64,000 nucleotides of DNA. Source: Glandiceps talaboti (lineage: Eukaryota > Hemichordata > Enteropneusta > Spengelidae). The stretch spans positions 14,811,246-14,875,245 of the forward strand of contig NC_135555.1 of assembly GCF_964340395.1 (NCBI RefSeq), in the 5' to 3' direction. The notes under the pieces were generated by a model, which worked only from the letters and a program-made list of their open reading frames with translations, had not been told where the DNA came from and made no database searches. Position 1 is the stretch's first letter. The number at the start of each line of letters is the position of its first letter. Below are positions 48,108 through 60,100 of the stretch, in pieces. Both the position numbers and the translations under genes were made by a program.

Positions 48108-49156
48108 ATGGCTGATGATCTGAGGAGTCAGAGGGGGCTATTACATGTTTCACCTATCTGTCCATGCATAAAGTGTGTGTCTAACCATTCGTGCACACTC
48201 ATCCCTCTAACATGGCTCAGCCTATTTCAACCAAACTTAGCACAAAGGTAATATGCATATAATGTATTCTTGGTACTATATGAACCTGTAATAGCATTTA
48301 TCTTATGCCAGAGGGTCAACAGAACAAGAAGGTTGACTTATTGTCATACAAGTCTAGTTATGTATGTGGAGCAGAAGTCATGCTGTTCACAAAGTCTGAC
48401 TCCAATCTGGCATTCGTTGAAAATCATATTACTTGAAAGCACACTGGTTTACTTACATATTTCAATATTTCAACAACAACAAAAAAGCACCCAATAAATA
48501 TGGAAAAATGATAAGATAAATGTTATTGTTTCATAGATATAACCTTAATTCTTTGTGTTAGAAATAAAGTCATATATTCTCAGGGTTCTGCCAAGCTTGA
48601 GAGTAGTCCCGGTCTCTAATTAATATTCATCCTAATTTACATAATTAATAATCATGACTAAATTAATGATCCAATAAAAAAATCCAAAGTACACCAAAGA
48701 AAAAGTTAAAGACTAGTTTATGAATCTTACAATGTCAGCACCAGTAAGAATTTCATAACTCTAAACTTGGTTTTTAGATATCGATATTTTCAATCACTGT
48801 TTTTGATTAGTTTTCTTAGAAAAGCTAAAAATATTTCAAACTAAACGTCCCCAGATGTGTAGAGTTACAAATTTCTCATAGGAAATCAGGAGATCACAAT
48901 GTAAAATTGTTTGCTGCCTTTCACTGTCACTGTTTGATTTATGCTTCTTCATTCAATGTGGTTAAATTTTTAATCAGCTGTCATAACAGAACGGGCCGCA
49001 AATGTTATTTTTATGCACTTTAAATAATAAGATGAGAAAAAAAAAACTATTTTTCTCTCATAAATCTCCGCTATCAAAAGTTACAGTATTTTGAATAGTA
49101 TATGAAGTGTACCGGTAGTTTCACATCTACAAGTAATGCTGTATACAATGTAATGC

Positions 49157-49496
49157 ACGAGTCAATGTAATGCCCGACGGACCCCACCTCGGGCGATACG
49201 GGACAAATGTGGGGGATTAGACCGTGTTTGCCATGAAACAATGCCCGAGGGGGTGGGGCAATTGCCTCATATTGACCGCCCTAGTCATTTTCACGGACGT
49301 AAAAGAGTAGTTGTGTGTCAGTCAGAATTTTTGAATGCGGTGGGGGGAATGTTGGGAGTTTTACTTGTTTTAGGTGGGGATTTTCCAGAATGTCTTGCCC
49401 CAGGGGGTGGGGCATTTGTCAAATTTTATAAGACTAATTTCCAAATCCCCCACTATGCCCCGAGGTGGGGTGGGTGGGGGTTGACATTGACTAGTG
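49157..49496. mobile_element. GC-rich MITE-like element, family H
   Basis: Left arm CGAGTCAATGTAATGCCCGA, then CCCCACCTCGGGCGATA and GTGGGGGATTAG; the right arm reads back with CTAGTCAATGTC, CCCCACCTCGGGGCATA and GTGGGGGATTTGG. Strongly G/C-skewed against AT-rich surroundings. It contains several GGGGTGGGGCA/TGCCCC pairs and G-runs able to form quadruplexes. Confidence 0.7.
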
Positions 49497-49983
49497 TATA
49501 ATACAAATGTATATACAGACAGGTAAAACAATTAGGACTCCTAGAAAGCATATAAAATGGACAGATTCCTGGACACATCGACATTGTCATATTTTCCTAC
49601 TGTTCAGACAACAATCCTTTGCACTGTGTCGCCAGCTGAGACTTGTCTATGTGATATTAAACTTTGCAAACAACATCTGATAAAGCTAAATTTAGGGAAC
49701 ACCAAGACGAGTCTGTCTGGGCTATCTGGATTGTAATAAACGTAGTTTAACTCTTGAAAGTATAATTTACAGTTTTGCTAAAAGGGTCAGATAGAGTTGG
49801 TATAAATAACTACATTCACTACATGAATTACCACTCTGTTGCCAACCATTCCAAATATTTGAAGCCCTAACATTAAAAAGCTTGCCAACTATTTACAGGT
49901 CAGGTTATATCGTTTACTACATATCAATTTCCAAACAATAAGAATGCACCTCCTTTTTGCAGTTAAAGGTGAATTCAATGAAT

Positions 49984-50230
49984 AGGCAACTTGCAATCCA
50001 GACTGAGCATGCTCAGGCGCAAAGGACTACGGGATTATCTGTGGTTATCGTAATACCTAATCTGGAGCTATTGATAAAATAAACCTCCCACAATGGTCAG
50101 GAGTGACTATGAATTAATCATTTGTGGTTACAAACAATATAACAATATTGTTCATAACACTAATTGATTAGCATTTAGTATCACATTTCCCATGATGCAA
50201 CATTCAACATGGTAGGTTTGCAAGTTCCCT
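49984..50230. mobile_element. Candidate short MITE, family K
   Basis: AGGCAACTTGCAATCC at the left is mirrored by AGGGAACTTGCAAACC read back from the right. About 247 bp, no coding frame. Confidence 0.5.
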
Positions 50231-51527
50231 GTTGGTGTGCTTACAACTTATATATTCATTCATTTATTTTTATTCTAACTATGGGTATCAAAACTTGGAA
50301 TTTATTATTCACCATTGACACTTTATCATGAATTTGATTATATTGAGTTCAGTTCTGCCAAACATTTCTATTAATATACTCAATTTATGGTATCTTGTAA
50401 ATGGTCATTATCAAAGCAAAGCATCATTTTGAAAATGATTATTTATGGCCTCACATCCGGCAGATTACTAGTTCAAAGACTTGGCTTGTTCACTATCATA
50501 TACAATGTCCTAGCATACATGTAGTCTTGAACTTGAACAACTAACTCTACTACATTATTTCATCCATCCTAATTGCCATTTTGAATTTTTGAAGTTTTGC
50601 TCATCCTCCAAATCTACAAAATCAATTTAGATCTGCTAGTCTAGAATGGCATCCCTACACGGAACCTGATTGGCCGAATACTTAAGTAGGCATATTTAAA
50701 TCATGATGAATAGATAATTAGGTGTCACCATGAGAGGTTTTATGGGAAACAGATCCTCTTCTAATACAGGTATTTGTTATATTATTGCTGGTGACCATGG
50801 ATTTTGTTTGAACTTCAACTGATTATACCTTGTGTAGTAGTGTGCATGCTGTTACTGTTTATATCATTAACTAAATACAGAGCCCACATGGTGTAAGTGA
50901 TGTTTGTGTGTTATCATTTTGGTGTCTATCTCAATTTGAAACCTTATTGTCAAGCTCACTGATCTTGATAGTTTATCTAATAGTTTTGACTTGGTCTACA
51001 GAAAACAGCTGTATTGTACATGCATGGCTTTAATAATTCTTAAGTACCATACAAATGTAATGACTGTTTGTAGACTTGGTGGGTCAGGAAATATTCAAAA
51101 AAATCCAAAATGGCAGTTACATGTAGGAATCAAAGCTGAAATAGTGTGGTAGTATTAGTCCTTCAGGGAAGTTAATTCTATACAGGGTGTTGTTTTCATT
51201 GGGACTATAAACAGTATGTTGTCAAGCTTAAACTTAATACCATATCAAAGTCTTTGGGCTAGTCTGGATGACCAGCCTATGGTTCTATGGTCTGGTCAAA
51301 TGCTCTCAATCAGCACACATTCCTGTGCTCCCTCCTGCTGTGTTCATATAAACATGATTATGTTGATGGGTCCCCATGTCATATAGTTTAAAGGACTGTC
51401 AGTGGAGTCCTGGTTGGAAGATTGGACATAGTCAAAACAGCTCTACCAAATGACCACAGCCCTTTATTACTAGTGACATGCTCTGTTAGAGCTTTGCTCA
51501 CCCTGGGGTTGAACCTTTCATCAGGGT

Positions 51528-51582
51528 CTTGACTATACTGTGAGTGAAGGTCTGTATGATACTGTACAGGAACTAGACTATC
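51528..51582 (-). mobile_element. Fragment of MITE family G
   Basis: CTTGACTATACTGTGAGTGA, then ACTGTACAGGAACTAGACTA, matches the right arm of the elements at 18.3 and 37.0 kb. The other arm was not found. Confidence 0.5.
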
Positions 51583-53121
51583 TCTGGGCTAGCAGACCTT
51601 GCAGAACACCCACACTGATAAACGCATTCTATTTCCAATATTAACACTACAAATATTTATAACCACCAGAGCAATTTCATGGTTGATTTTTTTTACCAAT
51701 GTACACAAATAAATCAGTCACTGAGATATTCAATGCTCATAAAATGATACAGAAAGACATCATAAATAAACTTACTAGTAATACTCACATGGGACATCCC
51801 AGCAACAAATGTGAATTGAAAAATGCAGTGTAGCATGTACACTATTTCATTTTACAATATTCAATTGTTGAATTTTTCCCCATTTTATTGTGCAGTAAAT
51901 GGTATATCTAAATATGTACTCTAGTCATATATGCAGAGTTTTATTTCTAGGCAAAAATAAATCATATACTGAAAGTTATTAAGAAATGGAAGAAAACCAA
52001 ATATATTTTTAACATATTGAAGAAAGCAGCTTGGGGACAAATTTTACTGAAAATCAAGTTCTTACAATCTCTCCAAAATCTTGCCACAGAGAATCTGCTT
52101 CTGGTCTTTTTAGAAAAATAAAAGACATGTATGGGGTTCGCCAAAATCGAAATCGAAAACTGGAAATCGAAAATCTGTCAGACAACTGGTTTTCATACGT
52201 AAATTTTCATTTTTATCAATTTTCTCAGTGAGCAATACATCAGGGACATAATGTTATTGTCTAGCGCAGAACCTAGAAGAACTAGTTATGTGGGATTTCC
52301 GCTCTTGTCATTTTGAGGACCATAATGACGAGAGCAAAAATGTCCACATGACTGGATTATAGGCAATATCAGTATAACTCATGCCGAACGTGAATATATT
52401 ATAATATCTGGAAATCGTGTGTATTACAACTGATTTGTAAAGATGACAATAAAATTTTACATAAAAAAAACATTCACATTTCAATACTAAATTTTGTATT
52501 TTCTAATTTTCTTTCATATTAATCAATCTCATTTCTCAAGCATCAAGCGCCCATGTAGTGTGTATGCAAGATATGCGACGGAACTGCAGCTACGTGGACT
52601 GAGTCTGCGTATGCAAAAATTTACTTTCCAACCGAAGCTCGGCGTTTCATTTTTCTTTGTGAACTTGAACTTGGCTGCGCGTCCTGTGGGATTGGGAGTC
52701 TAACAAACTTACTCTATCGAGTTTAAGTTCACAAGTCCCTGTCTCAGTCTGTGAAGAACTTGGTCCCTTGCTTAGAGTCAACAGCTTTTCTTTCGTTGGT
52801 TGTCTGAGTTCAACACGTATGCTTGAATGGAGTCAGCCAACCCCAAGGAAAGGAACACTTTCTTCAGTATACAGACCCTCTGGAGGGTGGTTTACAAAAA
52901 CTACCATAGATCATCGATTTACTTACTTTTATCTTGCCATAAAATGGAGAGCCTCATTTCTTCCTCAGATGGTAAACACGTTGAAGTTCAATATAAAAAC
53001 AGCCTGAATTTCTGTGACGTGAAAGCAGTAGAGCAGACCCTCAAGAACACTTTCCTAACCACTTAACCTTTAACCCTGCATAATTTGCATGACAAATCAG
53101 CAAATCTGTGACCTTTGTACC

Positions 53122-53129
53122 CCGGAAGT
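53122..53129 (+). promoter_or_regulatory. ETS-type site (CCGGAAGT) in the probable FCSK promoter region
   Basis: CCCCGGAAGTTG lies in a stretch (about 52.5-53.4 kb) that is less AT-rich and richer in CG dinucleotides than its surroundings, about 1 kb upstream of the first FCSK coding exon. ETS sites are common in housekeeping promoters. The transcription start and any leader exon are not determined. Confidence 0.35.
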
Positions 53130-54146
53130 TGACCAGCATAGCAGACGGCATCGTAAACACTCGCCGCACATTCGATCAGGTTTCACAGGAAAGCAAGATT
53201 GGTACGGAGGGACAAAAGGTGAAAAACAAATCTCAACATGTTACTTTTATCTATTATTATATAACACCCGATATATATACCTCTAAAGACGGTAAAATGG
53301 CATTCAGCCCCGTGCCATGTTACACGTTCAGTACATATGATATCGTCACAAGCATTGCACTGTAACAGTCTTGATTTGTCATTGTCCATTTTGTGACCTC
53401 ATTCGTCCGTGCATTTGCTTTGGTTCTGCTTTATATCTGTTATTCGTATGTTTTAAAAGACACTCTCTTCTTACAGTTTTTAATATCAACTGAAGGTAAA
53501 CAGTTCTTGCAATCCAACAAAACTAAATATTGGTGTCAGATGATGCACGGTGGAGTTGTACCTCGACTGTGTTTGGTTTTCTGAGCTTGATGTTATCAAA
53601 AACAAATATCGTTATGTCCCATTTTTGCATTTCACAGATGACGATCGAGGTGCACAACCAAAGAGGTTGTCATATAGCGTGAGATTAAAAACACAATACT
53701 TTGATGTTGACGATTGAAGCATGCTTTTTTCCCCTTTCAAAATGGATGCCAACACATTCCATGAATTCCTTTACTGAATGGAATTTATGAATGGAAGTTG
53801 GAAGTCAGAGCACTGGAACCCAGGAACCGTGTTGCAAATAAATAAACAAACAAACAAGCAAACAAAATATGCATGGGTAAATCAAATATTTTAAACTCAT
53901 GGATAACTATATTTATATACATAATACAAGCCTGTATACTATTGAAATAATATACCATGTGTCTATATCATATGTATATACATGTATGTTGTTTGCATAT
54001 ATAGTACATATAGAAACATGCTATATTTTATAGACTCCAATCTTGTAAAACCTGAATTTCTAATACTATCTATATATTAATTTGTTATTAGTAGAGTGAA
54101 GTTCAGAGTTGTCAAAGAACTCAAGGACCTCGAGAAAATAGTGACT

Positions 54147-57100
54147 ATGTCATCAAATGTTGTGAAGTGGACTGCCATTGTATTGACATGTCAAAACAAG
54201 GCTGCAGCGTACACATATCAGAAAGGTAATTTAAAATTTAGATATTATTCACTGATATGTATTTCTCAGTTCAGCCAAGGAAATTACAAGTAACCTGAGG
54301 GGGCTTGTCATTACGAGTTGCAGATGAGTAGATAGAAAACTCTTATATCATGAGTTTATAATTGGCCAAACAAGAACAACATTTGAAAATATTATACCTT
54401 CACAAATGTACCATATGAAAAATCTAGAAAAATAACAGTGGCTTGAAATTTTATAACCCTTGTTTTGATTACAGAACTGACAGTCATGGTCATGCATTGT
54501 TATTATGTAGAACAACCATATATATCCCATATTTTCTGTTTGAACGCATACAACTTGGCTTGCATGTGATATAATATTCAAGATCAGAGGATGTGATTAC
54601 AGAAATAGAATTTGACAGGTCAACGCTAGTAAGAAAATCTCATGAATGTAAAATAACTACTTACAGAACAAAGATATATTGTGACACTCTAACATTTCCA
54701 TATATTTCTACAGAATTAGAACTCCTGCAGCGGAAGGGTTTTCTTGATAAAGATGTGTTGCTTCTTACGGTTGAAGATCCCAAGGCTGCCATTGGTAGTG
54801 GTGGCGCTACGCTGAATGCATTGTTGGTTGTAGCTGAACATCTAAGTTTTAGACAAGGTTATACTGTAAGTCAGAATCTGTTTGAAATATGAAATTAGTC
54901 AATAATTACATGTATTAGAACGTTAAATGTAAAGTAGCCCTACTGGTAACCTTAAAGGCACCCATATTATCAAGTTATGATTTTCAATTGAAAACATCAT
55001 CAATCTGTACACACACTTTCTTCTTTCCTACTGACCCATCATTTATAACTTCCTTTAAAGATTGTTCTGTGAGTACCACAGTATGCATTCATTCCCATTT
55101 TTAGATTTTTACCAAAATTGTGTCATCTTCACATTTGCTGTTTCTTCAAAAATGACTACTTTAATAGGTGCAAAAGTAATTTGATGTTCAAGATGTGTTT
55201 ATTGTAATGTGCCAGACATATCAGTGAAAGGATGTTTATTCATTATTTCATTTGTCTGGAATGTGAAGGTCTTCAATATCAATTTGAGTGCTTTATATTC
55301 ATCAATGCATAAAACTGACCTACATGTATGTTTTGAGGAATTTTTCAAAAAATATTAGTGTATATAACACTTTAATATTGTATCACATTGCTTATTTTCA
55401 AAACCACTGTTTCAAATGAAATGCAATTTGTATACATATGCTAGGTGATTCTGATTCTGGTTATAATAATTTAGCAAAATTGTGCATATTAATAACCTAA
55501 TTTGCATATTTTTTGTCTTTGTACATCAGGTAGTAAATGCAGATGTATTACAGGAGTCTCACATCCTTATAATGCACATGGTAAGGCTGTATTTCATATT
55601 TTTATTCATACGTTTTATATAAAAATTTATATATAGCTGAAGACAATGGCTTGATGTGTTTGTAATTTTCAAGCTTTATTTATATCAAACACAATAATCA
55701 CAATACTTCATGAGCTGTGTGCCCCTAATAATCGATCAAATGTTGTTGGGTTTTTTTTTTTTTTTTTTTTTTTTGTGGTTTCTTTTAGAGTCACCATATA
55801 ATGAAAGATAGGAGATACCAAATTTTGGGATGGCACAAGAAACTATAAATTCTACTTATGTAGAATACCTATAAATTCTACTTATCTAGAATTCCATACG
55901 TTGTATCATGAATTACTGGGAAACTCCAATAATGTGCCTGGGGAATTCAGGTAGAGTTTACCAGTCCCAAACTGCTCTAAACAAAAAACAGAAAAACTTC
56001 AACAAAAATATGTCAAATTCATTGTGATTTTGATATTGTATAATCTGATCACAAGATGCTTATTTTTGACCAAATTTAGAGGGATAAGAGAATAGGAAAC
56101 AAACTCCACAAAATAGTAATAACACTGATTAAATTACCACTTTTCACAAATTATAGTGGATAAGAAAGTAATCAAGTAGCAAATGAACTCAAAAAAAAAA
56201 AAATCACTATTTTTTGATTATTATCCCTGAGTTCCCTTCTCCATTCTAGGCACCAAAAGCAAGCAATTTTTGCAGAAAGTCTGTAATATGCAGAAATGGC
56301 TTGATTTTGCATATTGCAGACACTCTGTAATATTCACATTTGGCCAATTTCTGTCTGTCACTAAAACTACCTTTTTTTTTACAGGGTCGTAATTTTCCGT
56401 ATGATCCTTGTGGCCGGGCCTTTGTTGGTCTTCCTGTAATGCACCATGAGAGCCAAACTACTGGTTATGCAAATTTAATGTATAATTTAAACAGTCTCTT
56501 GGATACCATGACAACAAAGGTGAGTTTTAATAGTATACTGATCATGTATTTGTTGAGATAGTCTGAAAGGTCCAGCCATTGGTCTGCTTATAGCCAGTGG
56601 TAAGAGAGTGCATTATATAAGCGAAAGGAATGCCTTGATCTTTCTGAGATCGGTTTAATATTAAATGTATTCACAGTTAATGGATGATGAAATCTGTACT
56701 TTCCTTTTGATAATGGAAAAACTGGAACTCCAGGGTAAATATAATGCGTCAAACTTCTGGTAAAATTTTGTTCAAAAGTTTTACCAATACTTTGTAATTG
56801 AGTATGTCATCATATAAAATGAAATATTAATTATATGGAAATGAAAGCTTAAAAAAAGCAAGGTTTGCTCTTTTCATCCAGTAGATTCCTTTTTGATTAG
56901 TACTAGTAGAATGCAAGTTACTGGGTAAGGTGAAAAAATAGGTATATAAAAGTCACTTTATTTTACCCTTAGTTATAATATTAATTTGTCCCTTATCTGT
57001 TAATTTCATCTAGATTGCTCCAAACTCACCATCTGGTGTATGGATATGCAGTACAGATATGTTTCTTACCATTCCTTACCCAATTTGGATAACACAGAAA

Positions 57101-60100
57101 GAATTGTCTGATATCTGTGTGATAGCAGTGCCGGGCAGTAAGGAGTATGCCAAGAACCATGGTGTGTACAAGATAAGTGACGAGGTAGGAAATACGAAGA
57201 CCTCTTTTCAAATTAGGGTTTAGTAGTTAGATATATATGTAGAGAGTGCTTGAATAGCTAGAGTGGTTGGCTCAGAATATGCAAATTGTCGGTTTGAGCC
57301 TCACTGCTGATATTTAATTCTGACTGTTACAGTCCTTGGAATAGGTTTGAATCATGATTGTGCCCCAGTCAACCTAGCTGTATAAATGGGCACCTGGTAG
57401 CTTGTATCTAAAACACTGTACACATTTATTAATACTGGTAGGATGGAGGTTGCTATGTGAAGGATTATATCCCATGTGCTTACAGAGACTACTATGGATT
57501 GTTTGCTTCCCAGGGAGTTACAGCTTATAAGGAAGTATAAAATGTTGTTACTGATCATAATCTCCAATCCATGTTCTAGAACCTAGGAAAGCTAAGTCAG
57601 ACTAGTGTGTTTATTCTGTGCATCCTCTCATGTTGTCAGTACTTCTGTGTTTGCAACGCTTGGAGCCCTTCAGAGAACTGGCACATTATAAATTTGCTTT
57701 GGTATTATTATTATTGTTACTATTATTCAAATTAACATGATGACGCTGTCTTCTTTTTTGGAATAGAATGTTGTAAAAGACATTGTATACCAAGGTACAA
57801 AAACTGCCATAGAAATGTGTACACTGCCAGATGGAGATGTTGCCTTGGTTACAGGAGTTGTCTACATCTCAGTCAAGTAAGTTTTACTTTGAGGATAGTA
57901 GTTATTGTCTATAATCGTGCAACTGAAATCACTCTATTGTGTCCATGGAAACCGACATCATATAATATGTGATGAGACGGCCATTTTTAATTGTACAAAT
58001 TAATCATGGGATTGATATTTTGTATGAAGAAATTTTTCAGAACATTAATCTCTCAATGATGCATGATATTCAATGACTGATAAGTTTTCAAGAGATAGGT
58101 CGTAACATTGTACTGAATTTGTGCAATTCAAAATGGCCGCCCCATACTCTGCTTTTGCTTATTTTTCTAAGGAATATATTACATGTACACTCGGCCTAGA
58201 TATACTGGGATAAAATTACTTTTTAAAGATGGGATAAACAGAAAGTTTATTTTTTGCAAAGAATATAGTGACATAACCCTCCTGTAAGTTTACTGAGGAT
58301 AATATTTGATAAAAACCACTGATTTAAATTGAGATAAACCAAAAGTTGATTTTGCCAAGGATTATAGTCACTGCAGCAGAGAATAGACATCACGAAACAC
58401 ATCAAAATTCTCAACTAAAATCATTAAAAAAATTGAGCGACACCAGTACGTTCATAAACCAAACCTTAAAAGTATTGAAATTTTGACAGCTACTGTCAGA
58501 GTTAATTGTGATGTGAGACTAAAATTGACGTCTACGATATATTTACTGTACGAATTATACAAAAGAGTTCCTGAAATGATATTTTTGAGTTAGTTGAAAG
58601 AGACATAATTCATTGAATTTTATCCCTTTCATTTAAATCATGTTATGTGAGACTAAAATTGACGTCTACGATATATTTACTGTAAGAATTATACAAAAGA
58701 GTTCCTGAAATGATATTTTTGAGTTAGTTGAAAGAGACATAATTCATTGAATTTTATCCCTTTCATTTAAATCATAAAAAGTCACAAATACACATATTGT
58801 AAAATAACAAAAAAATGTTAACCATCATATTTCTAAGGAAGAGTTGATCAAAGTCACCCGTTCCATCATCCATGTAGTCATAATGTACCATTGTAAAATA
58901 GCAGCAAATGTTAAAACATCATACTTCTAAACGAAGAGCAGAGCTTAAAGAGATGTTAATTACTGAGTTATTGATAAAAGTCACCCATTTCATTAACCAG
59001 TTGTAAAGAATTTAACATTGTATTAAAAATACCAGCAAATGTTAACCTTTGTATTTCTACAAAGCGGACGAGTCCTTCTCTATGTGCTACACTCGTTTGT
59101 AGCATTCATATCAAGTGTAAAAATATACTGTTTCAATTAGTGTATTTGCAAGCCTAGCATGTGGTCTTTCTAATGTGGTCAATTAGCAAATGAAACAGTA
59201 TACTTTTACACTTGATATGGATGCTATAAACGATTGTGGTACATACAGAAAATGCTTTACTTTGGTGTAATGGGCTGTACTTGATATAGATGCTATAAAA
59301 GATTGTGGTACATACCGAAAATGCTTTACTTTGGTGTGATGTTTGTTAAACAGTAAAATTTTGTTTGATACAAAACTTTCCTTTTTCATCATGAGGTGAA
59401 AAAATAAATAATTGATGTGTGTTTCCAATAACATGGCCTCAGACAATAGGGTAGGTAGGTCAGGATTTTATTTTATTTCATTTTGTCTTTTTAATTATTT
59501 TCATGTAAAAAAATATTGCTTCAATCCAAAACCAAACGAAATGTTGATCAGAATACCCCGTCATTCTGTGATGAAAGAGAGATAGAGAGAGAGTGAGTGA
59601 GTGAGTGAGTGAGTGAGTGAGTGAGTGAGTGAGAGAGAGAGAGAGAGGGAGAGATATACCAACTAGAGTACTCTACAGCATACATTCCTTCCCTTTCAAA
59701 TATAAACTCTGAGAGAAATATTGTGTGTGATAACAACACAGCATCCAACAGAACTGAATTCTCTGTAGACTTTGAAATGTTCGATAAAATGCAAACACAG
59801 GATAAAGGTATAGATTGTGAGACATACATTATACGTGGTAACAACAACAATACCCCTTCCTAAAGGACTCTTTCTATCACAGCATAATAGATAACAACAA
59901 GACATTTGTGATGATGCACCAATACAATTAGTGAAATTGGATAAATTATTAATTTTGTTTGGAAATGAAAAATGCTTAATAGACAGAAAACTATTTGAGT
60001 ATTTTTTGTTTGGAAATGAAAATGCTTTGTAGATAGACAAAAGATACAAGAAAAAAGTGATATGAATTCTGGTCAGTTGTGGAAGGATTATGATTTAGAG

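Larger units (their letters stand above)
38930..53100. other. 14-kb spacer between the divergent ST3Gal and FCSK genes
   Basis: No convincing multi-exon gene on either strand. Contents noted separately: microsatellite cluster (39.96-40.34 kb), MITE-like copies (40.7, 47.7, 49.2, 50.0 kb), a weak 63-codon ORF (45.5 kb) and a fragment at 51.5 kb. As the space between two divergent genes it should carry both promoters near its ends. Confidence 0.6.

Noticed and set aside
49241-49501. 86-codon frame in the GC-rich patch
   Set aside because: Lies entirely within the family H inverted-repeat element; its length reflects high GC with few stops.
52494-53066. Overlapping 69-79 codon frames upstream of FCSK
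   Set aside because: No family resemblance and mutually overlapping. The region is better explained as promoter or leader sequence of FCSK, though a small exon cannot be excluded.
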